From Roseateles_B sp041913905 (GTDB taxonomy: Bacteria; Pseudomonadota; Gammaproteobacteria; Burkholderiales; Burkholderiaceae_C), in assembly GCA_041913905.1 (NCBI GenBank), contig JAYSEK010000017.1, positions 1 to 64,000 of the forward strand: 64,000 nucleotides of DNA, read 5' to 3'. The notes under the pieces are model-generated. The model worked only from the letters and a program-made list of their open reading frames with translations. It made no database searches and was not told the origin of the DNA. The translations under genes and the position numbers were made by a program. Of this stretch, positions 1 to 8,265 are shown in pieces; the first letter of the stretch is position 1, and every line of letters starts with the position of its first letter.

Positions 1-145
1 CGCCATCCACTCCCGACTGCGAACCCGCGCCGAAATGGATTTCGCAGGTCTGACTACGTGGGAAGCCGTCGTGAACGAGCAGCTTGCTGCGCGCCTTTGC
101 GGAGGGGTTGAAAAAGGCGTGAATTCCGAGCTTAAAGGCATACAT
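1..145 (-). CDS. Partial open frame of unknown function running off the left edge
   Basis: On the minus strand an ATG at 145 opens a frame of 48 codons with no stop before the window edge. It begins 17 bases after the stop of the membrane protein gene at 163-816 and has the same direction, so it could be the next gene of that unit. The visible peptide starts MYAFKLGIHAFF and resembles no family I know. With so little sequence it may also be a chance frame. Confidence 0.3.
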   Translation of the reverse strand, partial: MYAFKLGIHAFFNPSAKARSKLLVHDGFPRSQTCEIHFGAGSQSGVDG

Positions 146-162
146 GAGCCAAGCCTTTTGCT

Positions 163-816
163 CTACCCCTCGGAAAGCAGCTGCAGCCGCTGCTGCCACG
201 CCTGGGCTTGCGTAAGGCTCGTCATCTCGATGGCGATCAGCGGCGTGCTGAAGTCATTCGTTCTAAGCTGAAGAACCACCTCCCTCGTCGACCCATCGCT
301 CATGGCGACGTAGCTGATGTCCGTCGAGCTGACGAACGAAGCCGGCTCAATGCGGAACCACTTCTCCGCAACGAATGCGAGGGTCTTCGCGTCTGGGTCG
401 ACATAGACCTGAGGCAGCAAGCCTTGGCAACCGCAGCCTATGGTGAAGTGGCCTCGTCCGACGGCATTCGCGAGCGCGAGTTGTTTCGCATAGCCTGCGC
501 GCCCGCCGGCGTTGGCATACACGAAGATTCCATGTGTCAGGCCGAGGTGCACGACCATCCAAGCGGCTCCCCAAGTCCACTCGGGCAGTGGCCCTGATTG
601 CACAGACCGGCTGCTGGTGAAGGCCGCGAGCAGGACGCACGCGGAGAGCGTCCAAAGGGCAGCCAGAGGCAGCCCAAGCAACAGCCGGCCGATACGCCGC
701 TCCCTGAGAAGGCGCATTGCAAGCATCCAACCAATGAGGGCGCCGAAGAGCAGATTAAAGAGAGGGATGCAGAGCAGCGCGTAGCAGAAGAGGACAAAGG
801 GCAACGATGCGGTCAA
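163..816 (-). CDS. Integral membrane protein of unknown function
   Basis: 217 residues. The N-terminal half carries three strongly hydrophobic segments (about residues 5-33, 43-66 and 82-102), followed by a soluble C-terminal domain of about 110 residues that contains a CGC motif near residue 130. The start is a TTG at 816, preceded by a GGGAG ribosome binding site at a suitable distance; no better ATG lies upstream. I do not recognise the family. A PH-like soluble domain after membrane helices is possible from the alternating hydrophobic pattern, but this is a guess. It stands alone at the left of the island. Confidence 0.6.
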   Translation of the reverse strand: MTASLPFVLFCYALLCIPLFNLLFGALIGWMLAMRLLRERRIGRLLLGLPLAALWTLSACVLLAAFTSSRSVQSGPLPEWTWGAAWMVVHLGLTHGIFVYANAGGRAGYAKQLALANAVGRGHFTIGCGCQGLLPQVYVDPDAKTLAFVAEKWFRIEPASFVSSTDISYVAMSDGSTREVVLQLRTNDFSTPLIAIEMTSLTQAQAWQQRLQLLSEG

Positions 817-948
817 GGTGAGCTCCCTGGCGGGGTCGATCTGGCAAAGACAGGGAGGATCCCCACCACTTCCGACGCCGACCCTGCTATTTAGATTGAG
901 ACTTAAACGCGGGTGACTCTAAAGCGGACGACATAAACACTGCTAGGC

Positions 949-1203
949 GTGTCGTCAGAAAAAGCCAACAGCGAAAAGAAGTTCATGAGTGCCCGGGAGA
1001 TCCTGGCCGTGAACATGATTCGCCTGAGAGCGGCACGAGGCTATAGCCAGGAGGCCCTGGCCCTTGAATGCGGACTGCATCGGACCTTCATCGGGCATGT
1101 CGAGCGGCAGGCACGAAACATCTCGATCGACAACGTGGAGCGCATTGCGCTGACGCTTGGGGTGTCGGTTGGAGAGCTGCTAACGCAGCCAAAACGTGGG
1201 TAG
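949..1203 (+). CDS. XRE/Cro-type helix-turn-helix regulator
   Basis: 84 residues, almost entirely one HTH_3 domain (about residues 20-78). The pattern is the classic one: N-terminal helix, recognition region around SQEALALECGLHRTFIGHVE, then ISIDNVERIALTLGVSVGELL. It should bind DNA as a dimer and repress a nearby promoter. The frame can start at the GTG at 949 or the ATG at 985 (MSAREILA); the domain fits both. Similar small XRE proteins are common in genomic islands and restriction-modification loci. Its target cannot be told from the sequence. A palindrome lies just downstream at 1263-1279. Confidence 0.8.
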   Translation: MSSEKANSEKKFMSAREILAVNMIRLRAARGYSQEALALECGLHRTFIGHVERQARNISIDNVERIALTLGVSVGELLTQPKRG

Positions 1204-1262
1204 CCAGTTCTGCTAGACGTACACACAAACCGGAGACTGCTTGCGGCCCACCGCCCCAGAGC

Positions 1263-1279
1263 GGACGCCGACGGCGTCC
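1263..1279. promoter_or_regulatory. Short perfect palindrome, possible operator
   Basis: The bases GGACGCCG-A-CGGCGTCC form two 8-base arms around one central base. It lies between the XRE gene and the unknown gene starting at 1321, where an operator would be expected. There is no T tract, so it is not an obvious terminator. Confidence 0.3.
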
Positions 1280-1320
1280 AATCCGGGTAACCGTCCGGCG
1301 AGCACCTCCCGGCGCTTGGG

Positions 1321-1623
1321 ATGGGCAAGAATGAAGCGATGAACCACAGAGTCACGTTGAACATCCCGTACGACCAACCCGTGGAGATGTGGGCGGCGGT
1401 GATGCAGGTATACGAGTCCCTGCCTGGATGGCTCGGAGCCAGCGACCTTCCCCGCTGGTTTGGCACTGAAGACGAGGCGAAGTACGTCTGGGCCTCGGTC
1501 GAACCAGGAGGCATCGTCTTCGAAGCTCACATGGAGCCCGAGTTGTGGGCCGCTTGGATCGAAGACCTCTGCACGCGACTCTCTGGTGTCCTTGGTCGCC
1601 CGGTTCATGACGCCGAGTCGTAG
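1321..1623 (+). CDS. Small acidic protein of unknown function
   Basis: 100 residues from the ATG at 1321; a second in-frame ATG at 1339 (MNHRVTLNI) is equally possible and no clear ribosome binding site decides. The protein is acidic and rich in Trp (for example ELWAAWIEDL), with an early beta-strand pattern and later helices, and no recognisable catalytic motif. It lies between an XRE regulator and a small minus-strand pair, typical of orphan cargo. I do not recognise the family. Confidence 0.5.
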   Translation: MGKNEAMNHRVTLNIPYDQPVEMWAAVMQVYESLPGWLGASDLPRWFGTEDEAKYVWASVEPGGIVFEAHMEPELWAAWIEDLCTRLSGVLGRPVHDAES

Positions 1624-1652
1624 CCGCACATCAGGCGCCCCGCAGGCTGAGG

Positions 1653-1907
1653 TCAGAACTGAACGTCTTTAAGCGCATCGTTCAATTCTTCGTCAGTGAG
1701 GCCGGCACCCGTTCCTGCGATGTCCCAAGTCCACACTGCTTGGACCTCGGCCGTGCGCACATCCTCACCAAGGTCAGGGAGGACGAGGCCGATTGCGCTG
1801 CGCCCAACAGAGTACCGCGCGGTCATCTCTCTTAGAACTTTTGCCGGAGCTTCCTGGCGCAGGCGCTGCCGCCAATACTCAACATCAGACTCGGAAAGTT
1901 TGAACAA
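1653..1907 (-). CDS. Small protein of unknown function
   Basis: 84 residues. The start is a TTG at 1907, six bases after a GAGGG ribosome binding site. The first half (LSESDVEYWRQRLRQEAPAK) is helical and charged; the second half contains the acidic segment LTDEELNDALKDVQF. It follows the 88-residue gene at 1925-2191 by only 17 bases on the same strand, so the two are probably one transcript. No family recognised. Confidence 0.45.
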   Translation of the reverse strand: MFKLSESDVEYWRQRLRQEAPAKVLREMTARYSVGRSAIGLVLPDLGEDVRTAEVQAVWTWDIAGTGAGLTDEELNDALKDVQF

Positions 1908-1924
1908 GCGCTGCCCTCATCAGG

Positions 1925-2191
1925 TTACGGTATGAGGCATCCCTGCCTGCACTCTTCGATGTTCAGAGTGCCACGGAAGGTCGAATTGCTCTTCCCGCAA
2001 GTACAGCTGGTTCGCCAAGTCGTCGCGGGCACACCGAGGGTTTCGCCAGTGATGAGCTGCCCACAGAAGTGACATGTCTGATCAATCGGCTCTTTCGATT
2101 GGAGTTGTCCCAGCGCAATCATCACTTCCTTGGCGCCAGGTGGCAGCCGGCCTAAATCCAAGCCGACCAGGTACTTGTCGTATTCGGACAT
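1925..2191 (-). CDS. Small Cys-rich protein, probable zinc ribbon, function unknown
   Basis: 88 residues beginning MSEYDKYLVGL. The C-terminal half has a C-x2-C pair (CHFCG, near residue 40) and a C-x-C pair (SCTCG, near residue 63), then two more Cys near the end (ECRQGC). This spacing suggests a zinc ribbon or rubredoxin-like fold, and the protein may bind nucleic acid or another protein. It is the first gene of a two-gene unit with 1653-1907. I do not recognise a named family. Confidence 0.5.
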   Translation of the reverse strand: MSEYDKYLVGLDLGRLPPGAKEVMIALGQLQSKEPIDQTCHFCGQLITGETLGVPATTWRTSCTCGKSNSTFRGTLNIEECRQGCLIP

Positions 2192-2411
2192 GGCATCGGC
2201 GATGCGAGGTACGGCAGACCAGTGTATGTCGGCTCACACCTCTGTAAGGCATCCACCGATGTGGCAGCAACTCGCAGGTGCGACTGGCCGGCTGCCGACT
2301 CTGCGCGCCACTAAGATCACGAAGCGCTTACCGCAGCTGGCGACCTGGAAGCTGATGGCGGCTGCTTCGACGTCTGGGTGACTGGGTCGAGAACGTACAG
2401 AGGATTGAACC

Positions 2412-2696
2412 GTGGACCTTCAAGATCTTACCCAAGAGCAGCGCAACCTCGCTGACTTCATCTCCCAAATCTCGGAGCGGCGATATCGAGCAGGGTGGAT
2501 GCAAGGCATTGAATACGAAGTGTGGGAGGCCATGCATGCGCCCGACCTTGGTCGCGGGGCACTGCACCTGACCGTCGAAGAGGCTCAACAGCTGCACGCA
2601 ATGAGTGCCAAATGCAGGGGCTGGATCGTCTTCGATGACGTCAATGAGGAATCATTCGTCCCCATTGAAGAGTGGAGAGCCCGCCAGCCTACCTGA
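2412..2696 (+). CDS. Small acidic protein of unknown function
   Basis: 94 residues from a GTG at 2412, which follows an AGAGGA ribosome binding site by seven bases. The first part is helical (MDLQDLTQEQRNLADFISQI) and the rest mixed, with many Glu and Trp residues. The short sequence and the segment GWIVFDDVNEESFVPIEEW resemble immunity-type or antitoxin-type small proteins in general composition only; no family is recognised. Confidence 0.5.
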   Translation: MDLQDLTQEQRNLADFISQISERRYRAGWMQGIEYEVWEAMHAPDLGRGALHLTVEEAQQLHAMSAKCRGWIVFDDVNEESFVPIEEWRARQPT

Positions 2697-2699
2697 GGT

Positions 2700-3223
2700 A
2701 TGAGGCGTGCGGCCCGCTCAGGTGGCTTGCCCAGCCGCATGCAGACTTTCTGTCAGTTGCTAGTGCAGATCGTGGTCAGCGAGCAGTCGAGAAGACTTGG
2801 TCGGACGCCAGCTATGGCGCTACGGCATGCACGGAGATTGCTTGAGAGAAAGGCTGGTGCCAAGCGCCAGGGGCCCATGCTCGGCGGAAGGCCGGACCAG
2901 CCATGGCCCTCCAGGCTGGCCCCACTGAGAAAAGGGTCTGTCGTCAGCGCTAAGACGGCAGGAGTTCAGCAATGGGCATGGCCTGAGGACTGGGGGGCGC
3001 TACTCACACGTACCCGTTTGACTTTTCAGCGGTCTGACAGATCACGCGAGAGCGCACTAGCCTCTGCCTGACGCGAGGCCAGAGCCTCTCCCTTGTAGTC
3101 ACTTTTTGCCTGGCGGCGGCGGCGGGACGGGGGGACGAACCGCCGGAGCAGGAGGATTGATGTTGGCTTGTCGGCTGGACGGTGGAGGAGGCGAAAGGGG
3201 CCGAGAAGGCAAAGAAGGCTTGT
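2700..3223. other. Intergenic stretch with no convincing gene
   Basis: About 520 bases between the small gene ending at 2696 and the DUF6338 gene. A plus-strand open frame (2700-3071) is Arg- and Ser-rich, lacks a clear ribosome binding site and resembles no family, so I do not call it. A G-rich tract (around 3114-3135) is present. I see no repeat or RNA structure that stands out. Confidence 0.4.
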
Positions 3224-3826
3224 TCATTTCGATTCAGTTGAATTGGCTGCGAACTCGACCCAAGATACCTCCTTGGCGTCGACGAGGAGGCCTTCGAGAT
3301 GCGGTAAGTCCTGCTCCTGTCCATCGGCAGCGGTTCGATGTGCAGAGGTAATGAAAAAGTGACCAGTGCTTGGTTCAGACGGCCAAACCTTGGGCCAACC
3401 GAAGATGCGCGTCCCGTCCTTCATGTGAAGTACAACGAAGCGCTGGTACTCGGTGAAGATGCCAAACCACTCGCATGGATGCGAGGAACGACTGGATAGA
3501 CCCCATTTGCGAAGCAGCGAGTGCGCATCTCCGTGGGTGCCAATCGAGAAGACGATGCCACCAATGATGGCTGTAAGAAGTGAGGCGGCAAGCGAACTCG
3601 TCGCTGTCCACGATCCGAGGTCAACCCATTTCCCCAACCAGAGCGCGATGAAGACCTCAAACTTCACCAGCAGCTGGATAACAACCGTGAAGATGAGCGC
3701 CTGAACCACTCGCTCGAACTGCGACGGTTTGCTGTGCGATGTAAGTGAGAAAAACACCCATGCCCCGACGAAGCCCGGAGCTAGGTATTGGAGAAGAGCG
3801 ACGAGATCCTTAGATAATTCTGGCAT
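3224..3826 (-). CDS. DUF6338-type membrane protein
   Basis: 200 residues. The N-terminus (LVALLQYLAPGFVGAWVF) and two further hydrophobic segments (about residues 38-60 and 75-97) predict three membrane helices. A soluble C-terminal domain follows, with the motif DGTRIFGWPKVWPS and a closing EVSWVEF, the arrangement I know from DUF6338 proteins. It lies 79 bases downstream of ietS on the same strand, so it may be the third gene of that transcript. Proteins of this type recur in accessory regions and near defence genes, but no biochemical role is established. Confidence 0.65.
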   Translation of the reverse strand: MPELSKDLVALLQYLAPGFVGAWVFFSLTSHSKPSQFERVVQALIFTVVIQLLVKFEVFIALWLGKWVDLGSWTATSSLAASLLTAIIGGIVFSIGTHGDAHSLLRKWGLSSRSSHPCEWFGIFTEYQRFVVLHMKDGTRIFGWPKVWPSEPSTGHFFITSAHRTAADGQEQDLPHLEGLLVDAKEVSWVEFAANSTESK

Positions 3827-3905
3827 CTAGGCAACTTTACGTCCTGAAATTCCCGATGGCTACGCGCTTCGTTGGAAGTGGAGTCCTTACTGCATCGATG
3901 AGAGC

Positions 3906-6083
3906 TCAAGTTTCGACGCGAGTCCTTAGTCGAATGGGCTGAAGAGACCGATACCGTTGCAGCACGTTGTTGTAAACCGGCTCAGCGGTATCGCTGGTGA
4001 TGGTCACAATCAGCACATAAGGGAGCGGCGGAACATCCTTAGTTTTCACCGCTCGCCCTTGGGCTCTCGCGCCGTGCTGAATGTCAAAACACGCGTCAAG
4101 CAGCTGCTCCGCTGGAAAGCTGCGGTAGCGGTGCAGGATCGTTTCCCACTTATGGGCATCCCGACGCAACTCGTCCTCGCTGCGCTGACTGCTCGCCGAA
4201 AAGAACTCGTCGGTGGATCCCTCACCGCGAGGTCGAAACACGACGGTGAGCCCATGCCGTGTGTAGTTCAGTGAATCTGCTGGATCTACTGGCGATGCAA
4301 AGCAGAAGGTGGCCTTGATGTTGAGCCGTGTTCCCAGGGGAACGGCCGGCACTGGGAGCTTCGCTCGAATTGGCTTTCCTGCTGCTAGATAGCCTTGGTA
4401 AAGCACCGTTGCTTCGTTGTCAGCACAGGAAAGAAGTGCATCGACAGACTGCGGAAAGCGTCCCCACCCCACATGTGTAGGCTGATGTCCCGTCGCACTT
4501 TCGCACTTGTGAATCATCAGCGCCCTAAGGGCGGTTGCAGATAGCTTCGTTTCCGTTATGGCAACAGCACCTGCTGCGACACGTAGCGCCAGCGGCGCGG
4601 CGTAGCTCGTCCCGGCCAATGCACATAGCCCTTTCATATATGGGCTCAAGAGTACGAGCGGCTGTCCCGCCGCTCCGCCGAAAGCCAACCCATCGGGCTT
4701 GACTCGCCCTGGCGAGCGCCCCGGACCTCGGCAGCTGTATGGGGCGCGGTCCCACATCCAGTCTTCAGATGTTGCCGCGCCGACTGATAGCGCGTTGACG
4801 GCATCCGCAGGCGGTTGAATCCGTCCAGCCTCGCCGTCGAGATCACCATCGTTACCTACGGCCACCGTAGCCAGGCATGTGCCAGCGGCGAGATGCTTAT
4901 CAAGCATGCAGGTCCAGGCGTGCGGATGATCGTCGTCGATGAACATCCTCGGCCCCAACGAAAGATTGCAAAACTGCGCGCCAGCACTCTTCAGGATCGA
5001 GTCAATTCGGCGCATGCAGTCATACAGATCAACGTCGGCCTCATCGTCGGCGCCCACCACTCGATGATGCTCAACCTTGAAATAGGGTTGAGGGAGTTCC
5101 GTCGCGCCGGGCGCAACGCTTCCAAACAGCAATGCAGAGGTCACCTCGGAGCCGTGTGCCAGATAGTCTGCATGGGTCCTCACAAGTGCAGCTGGCACTT
5201 GCTCACTGGTCCACAGGTCGAAATCCCGAACTCCAATCCCTCCGTCGAAGGCCAAAACCTTGACTTCAGCGTTGACTGCCGCTGCCGTTGGAAGCGCGGG
5301 CGCTGGCCCGGCCGCGTGTTCGCGCATCGAGGGGCGATGGAGACGTAATGCGGGCAGTTTCCGGATAGCGCGAATCGCGGAAAAGAGAGCTAGGCGCTCT
5401 AGCTGCTCAGCAGCGGCCATGCCGGGGATGAAGACCAACCCATCGACCATAAAGCGCTTGTTCAACTGCAAATCGGCGCCGCAATGGCGCGCGTAATTGC
5501 TCAATGCGCCGATAAGCTCCTCATCGTGACCGTCACCGTGGACCACCACTTCAACAGCGACCTCACCATTGGCTTGGTCAATATGCAGAATGCGATCGCT
5601 TGGATCTTGCAGGCGGATACGCTCAATTCGACGAAGTTCTAGTTGGTGCCCTTTGCCGGTATCGTCCGACATCAAAAGTCCCATCAAGTCTTCGAAGGAG
5701 CGCTGCGTACCGGATAGGTAAAGGTCTGCTGCCAACTTGGGCCCAGGACGCATGCGCACTCTGGCGTCATGTTCAGGCTCGACTTCAGTGGCTTTGCTGC
5801 CTACCCCTCGAAGGCCGGCTGCTGCGAACACCTTGCTAGGAATCTGCCACTTCGAAAGAAATGCAGGATGCACAGTCACTAGCGAAGCAGCTTCCCCTCT
5901 AGGCTTGGCCATATCCGGAAGCATGCGCAGCGCTGCAATGGTGGCCTGTAACTGCGGCAGCAGCCGTTGGCGAGCCCTCTCTAGTGAATATGGATAAGCT
6001 TTGGTGCTCGACGCTCCTCCTGGAGGTGGCAGCTCAGTGGTCAGCGATTCACCCGACCCTATCAATAGATTTGGACCTGGCAT
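3906..6083 (-). CDS. ietS: Subtilisin-like serine protease, IetS-type
   Basis: 725 residues, no signal peptide, so cytosolic. An N-terminal region of about 270 residues precedes an S8 peptidase domain. The triad is visible: Asp280 (in LAFDGGIG), His310 (in AHGSEVTS) and Ser493 (in GTSYAAP), with Asn411 (VAVGNDG) as the oxyanion-hole residue. In pTiC58 the IetS protease is the toxin and IetA its antitoxin; the pair was later shown to protect against phage. The start overlaps the end of the upstream AAA+ gene by 35 bases, so expression is coupled. A roughly 170-residue C-terminal extension follows the protease domain. The assignment to IetS rests on the pairing and architecture. Confidence 0.8.
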   Translation of the reverse strand: MPGPNLLIGSGESLTTELPPPGGASSTKAYPYSLERARQRLLPQLQATIAALRMLPDMAKPRGEAASLVTVHPAFLSKWQIPSKVFAAAGLRGVGSKATEVEPEHDARVRMRPGPKLAADLYLSGTQRSFEDLMGLLMSDDTGKGHQLELRRIERIRLQDPSDRILHIDQANGEVAVEVVVHGDGHDEELIGALSNYARHCGADLQLNKRFMVDGLVFIPGMAAAEQLERLALFSAIRAIRKLPALRLHRPSMREHAAGPAPALPTAAAVNAEVKVLAFDGGIGVRDFDLWTSEQVPAALVRTHADYLAHGSEVTSALLFGSVAPGATELPQPYFKVEHHRVVGADDEADVDLYDCMRRIDSILKSAGAQFCNLSLGPRMFIDDDHPHAWTCMLDKHLAAGTCLATVAVGNDGDLDGEAGRIQPPADAVNALSVGAATSEDWMWDRAPYSCRGPGRSPGRVKPDGLAFGGAAGQPLVLLSPYMKGLCALAGTSYAAPLALRVAAGAVAITETKLSATALRALMIHKCESATGHQPTHVGWGRFPQSVDALLSCADNEATVLYQGYLAAGKPIRAKLPVPAVPLGTRLNIKATFCFASPVDPADSLNYTRHGLTVVFRPRGEGSTDEFFSASSQRSEDELRRDAHKWETILHRYRSFPAEQLLDACFDIQHGARAQGRAVKTKDVPPLPYVLIVTITSDTAEPVYNNVLQRYRSLQPIRLRTRVET

Positions 6084-7215
6084 TGTTCTCCCTTTGTTTG
6101 GCCTTCTTCACCACCCGGCCGACCGTCATGTGTGACGCGCCAACCGCCTTCCCTATGTCCCTCTGCGTTTCACCCTGCTTATGACGCAGCAGGATCTCTA
6201 GGTCGCGACTCGCTTTCTCGTTGCCCTGTTGGGCCGCAAACCGCTTGGCCCAATCGATGACAGACGTTTGGACATCCCTGCCGCGCAAGAGGTGATCCTT
6301 CTGCGCGAGTTGTACTGCGCGCTCTAGGGCGTCCGCAGAGGCCCCTTCCGCCCCTGCTGCCACTGCAGCTGCCGTGTCCGGTTCAACCCCTCGTTCTTCC
6401 AGGAGACGTCGACGCTCATCGACGCCAGGCAAAGGCACCACTATCGCCAGATCGAAGCGTCGCCAAATTGCGGGATCGAGTAGCTCACCGTGATTGGTCG
6501 CTGCGACAAGCAACGACGCAGGCGACCAGTCATCAACGGTCTGCAGCAGCACTGTAACCAAGCGTTTGAGCTCTCCGACATCGCGGTCATCGTCTCTGCG
6601 CTTGGCGATTGAGTCGAATTCATCCAACAGCAACACACAAGGGAATTGCTGTGCGTAGTCCAACGCTGCACGCACATTACTCCCGGTCTTGCCCAGAAAA
6701 CTGCTGACGACCGTCGCAAGGTCAAGCGTTAGCAGTGGCAGCGAGAGCTCCTGTGCTAACCACGCCGCAGTCATCGTCTTGCCTACGCCAGGGGGACCCG
6801 ACAGCAGCAGTGACCGCATGGGCATTAGGCCTGCCGCCATCAAGCGATCGCTTGATCGCCGTTCTTCCACTAGCCGAGAGAGATCGGCATGCACATTTGG
6901 TGCAAATATTGGTGCGCGTGGTAGCGAGACATGGTCTTGTCGACGTAGCAGCTGTAGTCGCGAATCTGAATCGACCGGCGCTGCTGTCTCTGGGGCTGCC
7001 CGTAGGGCTCTGGTTGGCGGCAGCAATGGCGCCAATGCACTTGCGAAGTCCGGATCGGATTGGCGAACAAGGCTAGCCAAGCGACGCATGCGCATTTCGA
7101 TCGGTGCACCGCCGATGCGCATCGCATCTTTGAGTAGTGCAAGCAGTTCTTCTTTGACTCGCAGTTCCATCATCGCCTCACTGAGCTGCGGTTCCGGCAA
7201 TGGAACAAATTGCAT
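6049..7215 (-). CDS. ietA: AAA+ ATPase, IetA-type partner of the protease
   Basis: 388 residues. Central AAA+ domain with Walker A at 140-147 (GPPGVGKT), Walker B at 195-201 (LLLDEFD), sensor-1 Asn241 (AATN) and the Arg finger region WRRFD, as in FtsH/katanin-type ATPases. The last 45 residues contain a helix-turn-helix (ETQRDIGKAVGASHMTVGRV, about 346-366), so the protein may also bind DNA and control its own promoter. The ATG at 7215 follows a GGATG element. It precedes ietS and overlaps it by 35 bases. In the known IetAS pair the ATPase holds the protease in check. Confidence 0.8.
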   Translation of the reverse strand: MQFVPLPEPQLSEAMMELRVKEELLALLKDAMRIGGAPIEMRMRRLASLVRQSDPDFASALAPLLPPTRALRAAPETAAPVDSDSRLQLLRRQDHVSLPRAPIFAPNVHADLSRLVEERRSSDRLMAAGLMPMRSLLLSGPPGVGKTMTAAWLAQELSLPLLTLDLATVVSSFLGKTGSNVRAALDYAQQFPCVLLLDEFDSIAKRRDDDRDVGELKRLVTVLLQTVDDWSPASLLVAATNHGELLDPAIWRRFDLAIVVPLPGVDERRRLLEERGVEPDTAAAVAAGAEGASADALERAVQLAQKDHLLRGRDVQTSVIDWAKRFAAQQGNEKASRDLEILLRHKQGETQRDIGKAVGASHMTVGRVVKKAKQRENNARSKSIDRVG

Positions 7216-7280
7216 GGCATCCTACGATCATGGTGTTCCAAGTGCAATTGGTATTTTTCGATTCGTTCATAAGTGATTGA

Positions 7281-7308
7281 TTTATAGATATTTTCTGCTT
7301 CAAAGCAA
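7281..7308 (-). promoter_or_regulatory. Predicted promoter of ietA-ietS with flanking GGAAC motifs
   Basis: Reading the minus strand: TTGCTT (7308-7303), a 16-base spacer, TATAAA (7286-7281), about 65 bases before the ietA start. Around it the motif GGAAC/GTTCC recurs: inverted copies GTTCCAAG at 7235-7242 and CTTGGAAC at 7317-7324, plus GGAAC at 7311-7315 and 7202-7206. Such copies on both sides of a promoter suggest an operator, possibly for the HTH tail of IetA. Confidence 0.45.
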
Positions 7309-7691
7309 CAGGAACTCTTGGAACAGATGTGGTTACTGTACGCGCATCCAGCGCTCTGGGGGCAATGACTTCTTGTTTCCGCATCGCCCGTATGGGCTCA
7401 TGTGATGAGCCAGCGCCGTAGGCTCGAATCAGAAGGGCGACTGCAAAGCGCGAGGAGGCGGCTGCGGCGATGTGGAATTCAGCGACCAGCCCGTACTTGA
7501 CGGCGCAGTGGTGAATCAATTGGCTTGACGTACACGTTCGCCAATTGCAGTACCCTGGCATCCTCAGGTCAAAGCTCTGGGTGCGCTCGGACCGCCCCGT
7601 TCCCTCATTGCTAGGCCTGTTGTTGAGCGCATCAGCAGAGCGGCTGCCAGAGAACTGAAGATCTACGGAAGCGAGCCCGGTAGCGGTCGTC
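7309..7691. other. Intergenic stretch with an 8-base inverted repeat, no gene
   Basis: About 380 bases between the ietA promoter and the end of the winged-helix gene. It contains CAATTGGC (7517-7524) and GCCAATTG (7540-7547), perfect inverted arms 15 bases apart, an operator-like or protein-binding site. A minus-strand open frame across 7178-7561 overlaps the ietA promoter, shows no family resemblance and is not called. Confidence 0.4.
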
Positions 7692-8165
7692 TCAGCCGAC
7701 CCAGACTTCTGATAGCTTCCGCCACGCCCACGACAGCTCCTTGTCCCTGAGCGCCCCCCTCAAATTGCTGTCGCATCGTCCGATTGCGATGATCGCCAAT
7801 ATGGCGACCTGTTGCCCTGCCTTGGTAAGGCCATAGCCCACCAGGCGCTTGTCTGAAGCGTCCGGGAACTGCTCCACCAAGCCTGCCTTGATCAGCGGCG
7901 CCAAGCACGCCTGTACGGTCGTGCGCAGCCCACCACCGCCAAGCGGAAGGGCGAGCTCGGTGGCCCTCATGGGGTGGGGCTCCAGGCCTCCCCTGCTCCT
8001 GGAGTGCTCGAGCATTTGCGCGAGCGTCAGAGCTTGAATCGGCGTGAGTGCCTTCCGCTTCACCTCGGACCCATCTCTGAACGAGTACCGCACGTGCGCG
8101 AGCCCTGCGCTGAGTTCGCGCTCGATGAGGTTCGCCAGCCGCAAGTGCGCGAGGAGCAGGTTCAT
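7692..8165 (-). CDS. Winged-helix (MarR-like) regulatory protein
   Basis: 157 residues. The central part (about 45-125) has the shape of a winged helix: two helices ending MRATELALPLGGGGLRTTVQACLAPLIKAGLVEQF, then the wing SDKRLVGYGLTKAGQQVAI. The phrase L-x-LIKAGLV-x-x-x-x-D-x-x-x-x-x-x-YGLTKAG is typical of MarR/PadR-like domains. It probably binds DNA as a dimer. It is oriented away from the transposition module and shares its upstream region with the AlpA-like gene, so one or both may be regulated from the repeat cluster at 8266-8358. The target is unknown. Confidence 0.6.
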   Translation of the reverse strand: MNLLLAHLRLANLIERELSAGLAHVRYSFRDGSEVKRKALTPIQALTLAQMLEHSRSRGGLEPHPMRATELALPLGGGGLRTTVQACLAPLIKAGLVEQFPDASDKRLVGYGLTKAGQQVAILAIIAIGRCDSNLRGALRDKELSWAWRKLSEVWVG

Positions 8166-8265
8166 GGTGACGTGTTTCGACCAGTGCCGATGTGTGGCCC
8201 CGCAGCAACGCGATGGGAGGGACCTTTAAGTTCGCCGGAAAGAGGGCTGAGAGGCAATATTTGAC

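Noticed and set aside
2700..3071. 123-codon plus-strand open frame
   Set aside because: Arg/Ser-rich, no ribosome binding site, no family resemblance.
7178..7561. Minus-strand open frame upstream of ietA
   Set aside because: Covers the predicted ietA promoter and overlaps the ietA start in another frame; composition is not protein-like.
8227..8238. TAAGTTCGCCGG, inverted near-match (11 of 12) at the tRNA side (TAAGTTGGCCGG, minus strand, about 21842-21853)
   Set aside because: Orientation fits transposon ends, but one such match between two flanks of several hundred bases is not significant by itself.
8252..8256. GGCAA here and at 21883-21887 beside the tRNA, as a 5-base target duplication
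   Set aside because: The bases after the left copy do not start with TGT and do not match the tRNA-side end; a shared 5-mer is expected by chance.
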